DNA of 64,000 nucleotides from AG2 sp036493735 (GTDB lineage: Bacteria > Gemmatimonadota > Gemmatimonadetes > Gemmatimonadales > Gemmatimonadaceae): the NCBI GenBank assembly GCA_036493735.1, contig DASXPH010000142.1:1-64000 (forward strand). The letters run 5' to 3'. Position numbers and translations under genes: made by a program. Below are positions 33,028 through 40,825 of the stretch, in pieces (position 1 is the stretch's first letter; the number at the start of each line of letters is the position of its first letter). The notes beneath the pieces were generated by a model, which saw only the letters and a list, made by a program, of their open reading frames with translations, was not told the origin of the DNA and ran no database searches.

Positions 33028-34626
33028 TCAGAATCGATACGCGATCAGTTCCCTCGGGCTCGCGAGGATGTAGACGCGTCCCTCTGCCTCGTCGATCACG
33101 TAGCGATTTTTTCCGCCCAACGGGACACGTCCTTCGTCCTTGCCCGTGTCCTTGTTCACACGCACGACGCCGGGAACGAGCTCGCCCGTGCTGTCCGGCA
33201 CTGGGGTCACGATGTACGTGTAGCGCTGCATCTCGACCGTGCGGCGATAGCGCGTATCGACGTTAATATTGACGCCAGGGAAGAAGAGTCCCGGACGGGT
33301 GCTGGGCGAGCCGCTGTTCGCGATCGAGTACATCGCGATGTTGGCGGCGAGATTGAGGGCGCCGAGTCCGAAGCGGGCGAGCTTGCTCGCCTGGGGCGCG
33401 GGGAGATAGGTGTGGTAGCGCACGAGGCCGGCGCTGTCGATCATGAGCACGTTCTGACTCGAGAGCAGCACGAACCCGGCGGGTCGCGACTCGAGCAGGA
33501 GCGGGCGCTCGTCGCCCTTGAAATCGTAATTGGCGACCTCGCGCGACGCGCCATTGCCTAACGCCACACCCATCAAGCGCTCGTGCGTCGTGAAGCCCTG
33601 GGCGACCATGGCCACGAACACCGAGTCATTGCGCGCGACGAAGGGCGTCGCCTGAGCCAGGTCGCCGTAGCTATCGGGCCATACGGGGGCTCCGGTCTTC
33701 GGATCGAGCAGCTCGAGTACGTGCCGCTTGACGAAGCCGCCATCGCGCGGACCGATCTCTGTGCGTACGACCAGCCCTTTCGGCAGGAGCTCCATCTGCG
33801 CGACGTGGGCCTTGTACTCACGTGGGTTGCTCCAGATCGCCGCACCGGTGGCGAGGTCGATCGCCGCCAGCCGGTTCTCGTACGGGACATAGAGCACACC
33901 ATTCGCGACGAGCATCGGCGCGTAACCGCCGGTGCGAGTGGGCGGCGTCTTGCCAGCGAGCGAGGTCGCGCGCCAGAGCACGGCCCCGGAATTGACGTTC
34001 AGCGCGACCGGACCGTCTTCGCTGATCCACAGCACGATGACGCTGTCGCGGTCGACGATTGGAGGAAGATTGGCCTCGATCGTCGGCAGCTTGCGTCCGC
34101 CGCAGCACTCGAGCTCCGCCGTGTGCACCTGGCGCTGGATCGCGTCTGTAGAATGCCACTTCACGCGCCCCGTCTCGATGTCGACCGCCGCGAGGACGGG
34201 CGACTCGTTAGGTTGCACGATGTACTCCAGGGCGAGCTGCTTCTCGGGGAGGAGGAGCGGTCCGCGCGACGTGCCGAGCGTCGGCGACGGATTGTGCCAC
34301 TTCCACGCGCCGGTCTGGAGGTCGACGACGCCGGCACCGTCGTCGCCGAGGACCCAGAGCGAGGGCGTCATCGGGATGGGCACCTCCCATTTCGGCGCGA
34401 AGCCAGCGGAATCCGTGATGGTCCACGTCGGCTTGCCCGTCTCGGGATCGATGCTCGTTATGTTCCTGCCGCTGACGACGAGGACGTTGCCGAGGGACGT
34501 CTGGGTGAAGTAGTAGACGTCGGTGTCGGCGGCGAACCGCCAGAGGGGATGCTGCTGTTGGGCGCCGGCGCGCGCGACGAGAGCGACCGACAATGCGGCG
34601 GCGGCAAAGATGCGACGCGATGGCAT
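33028..34626 (-). CDS. PQQ-like beta-propeller secreted protein
   Basis: The ATG at 34626 follows GGAGGGCCTT, an excellent ribosome site, and starts a signal peptide (MPSRRIFAAAALSVALVARA). The 532-residue product has PQQ-enzyme repeats such as ITSIDPETGKPTWTITD, GVVDLQTGAWKWHNP, AVDIETGRVKWHST, ALNVNSGAVLWRATS and AIDLATGAAIWSNP. It lacks the conserved active-site residues of quinoprotein dehydrogenases, so it is a structural propeller, not an enzyme, as far as I can see. The last blade contains KDEGRVPLGGKNRYVIDEAE. It follows the gamma-glutamyltransferase gene after 20 bases on the same strand, so they may be co-transcribed. Confidence 0.85.
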   Translation of the reverse strand: MPSRRIFAAAALSVALVARAGAQQQHPLWRFAADTDVYYFTQTSLGNVLVVSGRNITSIDPETGKPTWTITDSAGFAPKWEVPIPMTPSLWVLGDDGAGVVDLQTGAWKWHNPSPTLGTSRGPLLLPEKQLALEYIVQPNESPVLAAVDIETGRVKWHSTDAIQRQVHTAELECCGGRKLPTIEANLPPIVDRDSVIVLWISEDGPVALNVNSGAVLWRATSLAGKTPPTRTGGYAPMLVANGVLYVPYENRLAAIDLATGAAIWSNPREYKAHVAQMELLPKGLVVRTEIGPRDGGFVKRHVLELLDPKTGAPVWPDSYGDLAQATPFVARNDSVFVAMVAQGFTTHERLMGVALGNGASREVANYDFKGDERPLLLESRPAGFVLLSSQNVLMIDSAGLVRYHTYLPAPQASKLARFGLGALNLAANIAMYSIANSGSPSTRPGLFFPGVNINVDTRYRRTVEMQRYTYIVTPVPDSTGELVPGVVRVNKDTGKDEGRVPLGGKNRYVIDEAEGRVYILASPRELIAYRF

Positions 34627-34646
34627 AAGGCCCTCCAGGAAGGTTC

Positions 34647-36521
34647 TTACCACGCTATTCCGTAGTCCTCACCGTTGTTGCTCGACGCGCCCCACATGGT
34701 ATGGTGCTTCGTATCGAACATGATGGCATTGATCGGGCCCGACGTGCTATCGCCGACCTGCAGCGTGTAACCCATCGCCTGGAGCGCCGAGCGGATCTCC
34801 ATTGGCGTCGTGTTCGAGATGAGCATTCGCCCAGGGCGATTCTCGTGCGCGCCGAATGACGATCGCATCTGGTAGCTGTTGATGTTCGGCGCCTCGACCG
34901 CCTGTTGCGGCGTCATTCCCCACTCCACGATATCGAGGAAGAACTGCAGCAAATTCTGATCTTGTGAATCACCACCCTGCACGGAAAAGCAGAGGAACGG
35001 TGCGCCGTCCTTCATTGCGAGCGTCGGCGTCAGCGTGACGCGCGGATGCTTTCCCGGCTCGATGACATTGAATGGGCCGTCCTTGGCTTCCGTGACAAAG
35101 CTCTGCGCCCGCTGGCTCAATCCGATTCCGGTGCGGCCCGCGATCACCGCCGGCACCCAACCACCGCTCGGCGTCACGCTCACGACCCAACCGGACGAAT
35201 CAGCGGCCTCGATCGACGTGGTGCCACTATAGAATGATTGTAAGAACGCCTCGTCGGATTGCGGCACATCTTGTTGGCCGCTTCGCTTCGCCGTGTCTCC
35301 AGTCTGGGTGGACCAGTCAGCCAGCAGCCTCGCAAATGGGTTGCTCCCGTTCTGATATGGGTACGGATCCCCGGGCTTGATGTTCGGGTCGTTCCTGTTC
35401 CAGTCTATCGTTGCATAACGAGCCTTGGCGTACTCCTTCGACAGAAGGCCTTTCGCGGGCGACTCGGGCGGGAAGTACGGATCGCCGTAATAGAAGTCAC
35501 GATCAGCGAAGGCGAGACTCATTGCCTGATACAGCGCGTGCATGTACTTCGCCGAGTTGAAGCCCATCGACTTGAGGTCGGCGTTCTCGAGGATGTTGAG
35601 CGCCTGGAGCATCGCCGGGCCCTGCTGCCAGAAGGGAAGCTTGTAGACGGTGATGCCCTTGTACGTCGTCGAGACCGGCTCCTCGATGTGAACTTTCCAG
35701 TTTGCTAAATCGGCGAGCGTGAAGAGGCCGCCGTCCTCCTGAACGCCGCGCACGATCTCGCGGGCGATATCTCCCTTATAGAATCGATCGTAGGCCGCGT
35801 AGATCGCCTGTTTGCGGCTCTTCCCTTGCTTGCGTGCCTGTTGCTCGGCATTGACCAGCTTCCGCCAGGTTGCGGCCAGGTCCTTCTGGACGAAGACCTC
35901 GCCCGGTTCAGGCGCTTCCTTCGGCTGCCCCTGGTGAGTGAGCATGATCGACGGCGAGTACTTCCACTTCTTGATCCAGTCCTTGTCGTGCTCGATGGTG
36001 TTGACGAGCTGCGTCTCGATTGGATAGCCGTCTGCCATCTGGATCGCTGGCGCGAGGACGTCGGCGAGCGACATCGTGCCGTACTCGGCAAGCATGACCA
36101 TCAGCCCACCTGGGGTGCCAGGCGTCACCGCGGCGAGTGGACCGTACTCCGGCGGGTATTTGTAACCCTTGGAATGATAGAATTCGGCCGTCGCGCCACT
36201 CGGCGCGACGCCTAACGCGTTTATGCCGATGACCTTTTTCGTGTGTGGATTGTAGATCAGCGCCTGCGTCTCGCCGCCACAGGAGAGCGTGTCCCACATC
36301 GTGCACCCGGCTGCGAGCATTGCCGCCGCCGCGTCGACGGCGTTCCCGCCTTTCGCGAAGATCAACGCGCCCGCGGTCGCCGAGAGCGGCTTGCCCGTGA
36401 TTGCGAGCCAGTGCTCGGCGTGGAGCGGCGGTTTCTGGGTGCGACGCGGGAGCGGCGTCGTTGTCTGCGCCGGAAGGACGCTAGCGCAGAGCAGGAGGAG
36501 AAGCGTCAGGCGAGTGCGCAT
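34647..36521 (-). CDS. ggt: Gamma-glutamyltransferase (Ntn hydrolase)
   Basis: A 624-residue periplasmic precursor with signal peptide MRTRLTLLLLLCASVLPAQ. The N-terminal large-subunit region has ATAGALIFAKGGNAVDAAAA and the glycine-rich GTPGGLMVMLAEYG. The autocleavage site is the threonine pair in FYSGTTSIEAADSSG, where the second threonine becomes the N-terminal nucleophile of the small subunit; the usual histidine after it (TTH) is serine here. The small subunit contains NVIEPGKHPRVTLTPTLAMKDG, the PxRP-like loop that binds the gamma-glutamyl group, and the end motif GASSNNGEDYGIAW. It hydrolyses or transfers gamma-glutamyl groups, for example from glutathione. I placed the start at the signal peptide; the frame is open much further upstream to 36926. 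Confidence 0.92.
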   Translation of the reverse strand: MRTRLTLLLLLCASVLPAQTTTPLPRRTQKPPLHAEHWLAITGKPLSATAGALIFAKGGNAVDAAAAMLAAGCTMWDTLSCGGETQALIYNPHTKKVIGINALGVAPSGATAEFYHSKGYKYPPEYGPLAAVTPGTPGGLMVMLAEYGTMSLADVLAPAIQMADGYPIETQLVNTIEHDKDWIKKWKYSPSIMLTHQGQPKEAPEPGEVFVQKDLAATWRKLVNAEQQARKQGKSRKQAIYAAYDRFYKGDIAREIVRGVQEDGGLFTLADLANWKVHIEEPVSTTYKGITVYKLPFWQQGPAMLQALNILENADLKSMGFNSAKYMHALYQAMSLAFADRDFYYGDPYFPPESPAKGLLSKEYAKARYATIDWNRNDPNIKPGDPYPYQNGSNPFARLLADWSTQTGDTAKRSGQQDVPQSDEAFLQSFYSGTTSIEAADSSGWVVSVTPSGGWVPAVIAGRTGIGLSQRAQSFVTEAKDGPFNVIEPGKHPRVTLTPTLAMKDGAPFLCFSVQGGDSQDQNLLQFFLDIVEWGMTPQQAVEAPNINSYQMRSSFGAHENRPGRMLISNTTPMEIRSALQAMGYTLQVGDSTSGPINAIMFDTKHHTMWGASSNNGEDYGIAW

Positions 36522-36547
36522 GGGAGAGGATGGCCGACTGTCGATTT

Positions 36548-37270
36548 TCAAGCGCCACGAGAGAGGGACTTCTCGTTGTTCAAGGTAGTCTGCGTCAGCT
36601 GCGACGCCCTGCTCGCGAGCCCTTCGACTACCGATCGCGTCTTTCGCCGCCAGCGCTCGGCGACGCCATGCCAGAGAGCGCGGGCGCTCACCACGGTTCC
36701 GGCGATCGCCGAGGCGGCAACGATGGCGCTCGCGACGACGGCGTTGTTGGTGACGTTGATCGCGATGGCGACGCCACCTAGCGCTGACAGCAGTCCGATA
36801 GCGACACTGCCGCTGGCAATGGCGACCGCCTGATCGATGCGCTCGGTGGTGAGGGCAATGCGGGTGCCGCCGGTGCGGGAGCCGATGGTGAGGATCGCCG
36901 CGCCTAACGCCGATCGCGCGCGCCACTCGACACCGTCGAATACCTGATGGACCTCGCCATGCAGTCCAAGCTCGGAGCGCGCCCGGTCGAGCAGGTCGCC
37001 GATGTCGTTAGGCGAGAGCACCGCAGGGACGCTCCGCTCCTCGTGGAACCGGGTCGGCGCACCGAGCCAGCCGATGCGCGGGACCGGCCGTTCGAGTTCG
37101 GCCGCGGCCTCGGCGACGAATGCGGGTTCGATGCCCGCTTCGGAGGCGATCTCCTGAATCTGGGCGAGCGAGCGCTGGACGCCTGGCCCGTCGGAGCCTT
37201 CCTGCAGCTCGGCGGCGCGCTTGAGGATGAGCGCCATCTCCTTTTCCGAGTAGTCGTCGGAGGGAGGCAT
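36548..37270 (-). CDS. Membrane protein with N-terminal helical domain, unknown function
   Basis: A 240-residue product from the ATG at 37270 (an in-frame TTG at 37306 adds 12 residues). Residues 1-60 form a helical module (EKEMALILKRAAELQEGS then LAQIQEIASEAGIEPAFVAE) that recurs in Gemmatimonadota membrane proteins. A middle beta-rich segment (VEWRARSALGAAILTIGSRTGGTRI) precedes a hydrophobic region of two to three helices (VAIGLLSALGGVAIAINV and AIVAASAIAGTVVSARAL). The basic C-terminus faces the cytoplasm by the positive-inside rule. The function is unknown. Confidence 0.75.
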   Translation of the reverse strand: MPPSDDYSEKEMALILKRAAELQEGSDGPGVQRSLAQIQEIASEAGIEPAFVAEAAAELERPVPRIGWLGAPTRFHEERSVPAVLSPNDIGDLLDRARSELGLHGEVHQVFDGVEWRARSALGAAILTIGSRTGGTRIALTTERIDQAVAIASGSVAIGLLSALGGVAIAINVTNNAVVASAIVAASAIAGTVVSARALWHGVAERWRRKTRSVVEGLASRASQLTQTTLNNEKSLSRGA

Positions 37271-37345
37271 GGAGGGAATATGTGTGGCGGATTGTTTAGA
37301 TGGCAACGAGAGAGAGAGCGCGCGCTGAGCCCAACGCAGTTCTCG

Positions 37346-37669
37346 TCAGGCTTCGGGCTGCTGCTGCTCGCTCTTCTCGCTCAAGGCTTCCCTATCGCGC
37401 CGCATCCGTCGACGGAGCGAGACGGCTTCCTTGGCCGCTTCCGCAACGATGGCGAGAGTTTCCTCGATCTTGATCAGCTCGCCCGTGTCGATCTCCTTCA
37501 CGGAGGGCGAACTGCAGACTTGATCGAGAGAACGCTCTATCGCGTCCTCTATCTTCTCGAGCTGAGGACGAAGAGGTCGGGATGGGTCGACGGACACGTG
37601 GGCCTCCGGATTCTCGAGGACCAGGCGGGCAATGGATGTGCCTAGAAGGGCGAGCCCAGCCGAGAGCAA
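37346..37669 (-). CDS. Small protein of unknown function in the aro operon
   Basis: A soluble product of about 107 residues with mostly helical character (SAGLALLGTSIARLVLENPE, IEDAIERSLDQVCSS, IEETLAIVAEAAKEAVSLRR) and a charged C-terminus. It follows chorismate mutase on the same strand. I use a TTG at 37669 with AGGGGTGAG upstream; a longer TTG start at 37720 would overlap the mutase by 35 bases. Nothing identifies a function; its place makes it a possible third member of the DAHP synthase operon. Confidence 0.5.
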   Translation of the reverse strand: MLSAGLALLGTSIARLVLENPEAHVSVDPSRPLRPQLEKIEDAIERSLDQVCSSPSVKEIDTGELIKIEETLAIVAEAAKEAVSLRRRMRRDREALSEKSEQQQPEA

Positions 37670-37685
37670 TTCGCCGAGCTCACCC

Positions 37686-37991
37686 CTATTCGTCGACCTG
37701 CACCGAGCGAGATAACCCAATCACATGCCAGAAGATGTCCCGCACCTTCTCATCGTTGAGCCCTGCATCTCGAGCCATCCCCGCCGCGCGGCGAATGACT
37801 TCCGCCTCCCGAGCCGGATCCAGCGTCGGCAGCCCCGCGCCCCTCTTTGCGACACCGATCTCCTTGCTCACCGCCACCCGTCGCGCCAGGAGCGCAATCA
37901 ACTCACGGTCGAGCGACTCGATCTCGTGCCGGTAGCGGTGCAGCGTCTGGAGCGCCGCCTCAGCGCTCTGAGGAGAATGATCAGCGGTCAT
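37686..37991 (-). CDS. aroQ: Chorismate mutase, AroQ type
   Basis: A 101-residue all-alpha mutase converting chorismate to prephenate, the branch step to Phe and Tyr. The AroQ pattern is clear: LHRYRHEIESLDRELIALLA with the first active-site arginine, RRVAVSKEIGVAKR with the second arginine and the lysine, and DPAREAEVIRR with the conserved acidic/arginine pair. The ATG overlaps the stop of the DAHP synthase gene by four bases (ATGA), so the two are coupled. In type I-beta DAHP synthases an associated mutase often sends the Phe/Tyr signal to the synthase, so a physical complex is plausible but not shown by sequence. Confidence 0.9.
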   Translation of the reverse strand: MTADHSPQSAEAALQTLHRYRHEIESLDRELIALLARRVAVSKEIGVAKRGAGLPTLDPAREAEVIRRAAGMARDAGLNDEKVRDIFWHVIGLSRSVQVDE

Positions 37992-39061
37992 GCGGCTGCT
38001 CCGGTGGCGCTGCCGGAGGTCGCGCCTAACGAGCGCCCCGCCGCCTCGGCGAAGGCGCCGAGTCGCGTCATGAGCGAGCGGAATCCTTCGAAGGAGAGCG
38101 ATTGGTCGCCGTCGGACAGCGCGTTCGCCGGATCGGGGTGCACTTCGACGATCAATCCATCCGCGCCAGCGGCGATCGCGGCGAAGGAGAGCGGCGCGAC
38201 GAGGTCGGCGACGCCGCCGGCGTGACTCGGGTCGACAATCACCGGCAGGTGCGTCTCGCGCTTGAGCACCGGCACCGCCGCGACGTCGAGGGTGTTACGC
38301 GTCGCCTGCTCGAAGGTGCGAATGCCGCGCTCGCAGAGCACGACGTCACGATTCCCCTGGGCCATGATGTACTCGGCGGCCATCAGTAACTCTTTGATCG
38401 TCGCCGAGAGACCACGTTTGAGTAAAACAGGGCGTTTGACGCGTCCGAGCTCGGACAGCAGAGAAAAGTTCTGCATGTTGCGGGCACCGACCTGCAGCAT
38501 GTCGGCGTGCTCGGCGACGGCGTCGATCTGGCGCGGGTCCATGACCTCGGTGACGACGGGCATGCCGGTCGACCGCCTAACGTCGGCGAGCATCTTGAGC
38601 GCGGTCGAGCCGAGTCCCTGGAAGGCGTAGGGTGATGTGCGCGGCTTGAATGCGCCGCCGCGGAGCATGACGCCGCCGGCGTCGCGCACGGCCTCGGCGC
38701 TCTCGCGCAGCATCTCGGGTCCCTCGACGGAGCACGGCCCGCCGATGACGGCGATCGCCCTTCCGCCGAACGCCGCGACGCGTCCCGGCCGCGAGGGATC
38801 GTCGCCGACGCGCACCACCGACGGTGCCGCGGCGAACTCGCGCGAGGCGAGCTTGTACGGCTTGGTCACCGGGAGGACGTCCTCGACGCCGGGCATCGAC
38901 CGGAGCGGCACTTCGGCGAGGAGAGATTCGTCGCCGATGCAACCGATGATGGTGCGCTCGACGCCGCGCGACAGATGGGTGCGCATGCCATGCTGCTCGA
39001 TGCGCTCGCGAATGGAATCGAGCTCGGCGTCGGTGATGTTGGCGCGGGTGATGATGATCAC
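37988..39061 (-). CDS. aroF: DAHP synthase, type I-beta, with ferredoxin-like regulatory domain
   Basis: First enzyme of the shikimate pathway: phosphoenolpyruvate plus erythrose 4-phosphate gives DAHP. The 357-residue product starts at a GTG. Residues 1-65 (IITRANITDAELDSIRERIE onward) form the ferredoxin-like domain that, in the Thermotoga enzyme, moves to close the active site when Tyr or Phe binds. The barrel carries GGPCSVEGPEMLRE, RGGAFKPRTSPYAFQG (PEP and E4P binding), QVGARNMQN, VLLKRGL and the metal-binding DPSHAGG. Its gene is preceded by a Tyr-rich leader peptide and a terminator. Both enzyme activity and transcription may therefore respond to tyrosine. Confidence 0.95.
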   Translation of the reverse strand: MIIITRANITDAELDSIRERIEQHGMRTHLSRGVERTIIGCIGDESLLAEVPLRSMPGVEDVLPVTKPYKLASREFAAAPSVVRVGDDPSRPGRVAAFGGRAIAVIGGPCSVEGPEMLRESAEAVRDAGGVMLRGGAFKPRTSPYAFQGLGSTALKMLADVRRSTGMPVVTEVMDPRQIDAVAEHADMLQVGARNMQNFSLLSELGRVKRPVLLKRGLSATIKELLMAAEYIMAQGNRDVVLCERGIRTFEQATRNTLDVAAVPVLKRETHLPVIVDPSHAGGVADLVAPLSFAAIAAGADGLIVEVHPDPANALSDGDQSLSFEGFRSLMTRLGAFAEAAGRSLGATSGSATGAAA

Positions 39062-39090
39062 GGCGGTTGTCGATGGACGGTGGTCGGTGA

Positions 39091-39123
39091 CAAAGAAAAG
39101 CGGCCCGGGGGTCCGGGCCGCTT
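39091..39123 (-). terminator. Intrinsic terminator between Tyr-rich leader and aroF (attenuator)
   Basis: On the minus strand AAGCGGCCCGG, loop ACCC, CCGGGCCGCTT forms a perfect 11-base-pair stem followed by TTCTTTG. It lies 28 bases after the leader stop codon and 29 bases before the aroF start, with no gene ending in between other than the leader. The 5' arm contains CGGCCCG, which is exactly complementary to CGGGCCG in leader codons 20-22, so an alternative antiterminator pairing is available. Confidence 0.8.
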
Positions 39124-39151
39124 GGAGTTTCCTGTGTGCTAATCGACTGCT

Positions 39152-39241
39152 TCAGTCGCGCGCACGCCCCCAGCTACGGCCCGTGGTCGGGGTCGCATAG
39201 TAGTAATAGTAGGCGTAGTTGCGCGCGGTGGACGTCGGCAT
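39152..39241 (-). CDS. Tyrosine-rich leader peptide of the aroF operon
   Basis: A 29-codon frame, ATG at 39241 to TGA at 39152. Residues 8-15 are N-Y-A-Y-Y-Y-Y-Y, that is six Tyr codons (four TAC, two TAT) within seven positions, in a short peptide otherwise made of Thr, Pro, Ala, Arg and Gly with one Trp. It is too short for ordinary gene finding. Its place before a terminator and the gene for the first aromatic pathway enzyme is the arrangement of the trp, phe and his leaders. A 6-base-pair hairpin, CGACTG-AAG-CAGTCG, spans its stop codon. A ribosome waiting for charged Tyr-tRNA at codons 9-15 would leave codons 20-22 free to pair with the terminator arm. No ribosome site is present; the predicted transcript starts at or next to the ATG, so translation would be leaderless. 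Confidence 0.75.
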   Translation of the reverse strand: MPTSTARNYAYYYYYATPTTGRSWGRARD

Positions 39242-39277
39242 GGATAGAGAATACTACAGTGACACGAGGGGCGTCAA
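39241..39277 (-). promoter_or_regulatory. Promoter of the aroF leader
   Basis: TTGACG (39277-39272) and TATTCT (39253-39248) with an 18-base spacer fit a sigma-70-type promoter on the minus strand. The start of transcription would fall at about 39241, the A of the leader ATG. Confidence 0.5.
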
Positions 39278-39301
39278 GAAGACGGTATCGTTAATCTCCA
39301 C

Positions 39302-40825
39302 TCAGCGCCCTCCGCGTCCCGCGACCCACGTGCCGCCGAGAGCTTTATAGAGTTGCACCGCAGCTTTGAGCTCTGCGAGCTGCGCCTGACTCGAGGCGAG
39401 TTCCGCGCCGAAGAGACTGCGCTGCGCGTCGAGGAGGTCGAGATAACTCGACAACCCCGCTTCATAGCGCACAGTCGCCAATTCCAGAGCTTGTCGCAGC
39501 GCGTTCGCTTGCGTCGCCTGGGCAACGGCTTCGTCTCGCGCCGTGCGCACGCCGACGAGCGCGTCGTCCGCCTCGCGGACGGCGTTGAGCGCGACCGATT
39601 CGTACGAAGCACGCGCCTGCACGGCGCGGGCACGCGCCGCCGATGACAGGCTGGCAAGGCGCGAGTGGTCGAACAGGGGGAACGACACGCCGACCAGCGC
39701 TTGATACACGCGGGTCTGGTTGCCGAAGACGTTGCTTGGCATTCCGGCCTGGCTGCCAGTCGAGCCGACGATGCTGAGCGTCGGCCAGCGCGCGGCGTCG
39801 GCGACACCGATGCGCGCGACTGACGCGGCGTATGAACGCTCGGCCTGCACGACGTCGGGGCGACGCGTCAGCAGCGACGCAGGAATCGAGTCGGGAACGA
39901 CGAGCGTCGAGACGGCGGCGCCGAGGTTGGTGCCGCGCGGGATCGCGACCGGCGCTTCGCCGAGGAGCACGTTCAGGTTGTGCTCCGTCTGCGCTCGGGC
40001 GCGCTGCGCCTGGGCCACGGTGACTGCCGGCTGCGCGACCTGCGCCTCGAACTGCTTCACGTCGAGCTCCGACGTGAGGCCGTGCGCGAAGCGCTGACGC
40101 GCGATGTCGAGCGTCGCCTTCCGCGTGCTCAGCGTTCGCTCGGCGATGGCGAGTTCCTGATCGAGCTCGAGAAGCTGCAGATACCCGGACGCGACGTCGC
40201 TCACGAGCGAAAGCGCCGTCGCGCGCTCGCCGGCTTGCTGCGCGCCGAGGTCGGCGCGCGCCGCCTGCACGTCGTTGCGAATGCGGCCCCAGAAGTCGAG
40301 CTCCCACGCGACGTCGGCGGTGACGCGCGCGGCACGATAGCCGACCGGCGGGAAAGCGCCTAACGCGATCTGGTTGGTGCTCTCGCTCCCGTTGATCGCG
40401 AGCGACGGCAACTGTGGCGCGCGGGCGAGGCCGACGTCGGCGCGGTACTCGTTGATCCGGGCGACAGCGCGCTGGAGGTCGCGATTCTGCCGCAGTGCGA
40501 TGTCGATGAGCGAAACGAGCGTCGTGTCGTGGACGATGTCGAGCCACGCCGCCGCGGTCACCGCGTTCGTGTCGAGGGCCGGGCGCGGGGCGATGTGGGT
40601 GTCTTCGGGATTGCTGTCGCGCGCCCGTTCGACGGCGAGGGAGTCGAAAAAGTGTTGTGAGGAGTCACTCATCTTCCCCGCGCCAACGCGTTCCGATGGG
40701 GCGATGACGGTCTCGGGGTGGTACTTGGGGCCCATCGAGCAGGCAGCAAGCGTCGTGGCAACGAGCAGCCGCGCGAACAGCAGATCCTTCGTCGCTGCGC
40801 GCCTCAGGATGACACCGCTAGTCAT
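39302..40825 (-). CDS. Outer-membrane efflux lipoprotein (TolC/OprM, NodT family)
   Basis: A 507-residue outer-membrane channel of a tripartite pump. The N-terminus ends in the lipobox LAAC, followed by SMGPKYHPE, the typical opening of NodT-type lipoproteins. Two outer-membrane-factor repeats follow, with LIDIALRQNRDLQRAVARIN near residue 105 and the mirror motifs LTSELDVKQFEAQVAQ and GLSSYLDLLDAQRSLFGAEL. VPDSIPASLLTRRPDVVQAERS is the conserved hinge. The ATG overlaps the stop of the RND gene (ATGA) and follows GGAG, so this start is firm. Residues 5-17 of the signal peptide are encoded by a copy of the interspersed GATCCTTCG/AGGATGAC repeat (40776-40813). Confidence 0.92.
   Translation of the reverse strand: MTSGVILRRAATKDLLFARLLVATTLAACSMGPKYHPETVIAPSERVGAGKMSDSSQHFFDSLAVERARDSNPEDTHIAPRPALDTNAVTAAAWLDIVHDTTLVSLIDIALRQNRDLQRAVARINEYRADVGLARAPQLPSLAINGSESTNQIALGAFPPVGYRAARVTADVAWELDFWGRIRNDVQAARADLGAQQAGERATALSLVSDVASGYLQLLELDQELAIAERTLSTRKATLDIARQRFAHGLTSELDVKQFEAQVAQPAVTVAQAQRARAQTEHNLNVLLGEAPVAIPRGTNLGAAVSTLVVPDSIPASLLTRRPDVVQAERSYAASVARIGVADAARWPTLSIVGSTGSQAGMPSNVFGNQTRVYQALVGVSFPLFDHSRLASLSSAARARAVQARASYESVALNAVREADDALVGVRTARDEAVAQATQANALRQALELATVRYEAGLSSYLDLLDAQRSLFGAELASSQAQLAELKAAVQLYKALGGTWVAGRGGR
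40776..40813 (-). repeat. Interspersed repeat copy inside the efflux lipoprotein signal peptide
   Basis: AACAGCAGATCCTTCGTCGC onward to CTCAGGATGAC matches the copies at 14506-14586 and 26911-26950. Here it is read, on the minus strand, as residues 5-17 (VILRRAATKDLLF) of the outer-membrane channel precursor. Confidence 0.85.

Noticed and set aside
37346..37720. TTG at 37720 as start of the small aro-operon gene
   Set aside because: It would overlap chorismate mutase by 35 bases and has no ribosome site; a later TTG fits better, though the start remains uncertain.
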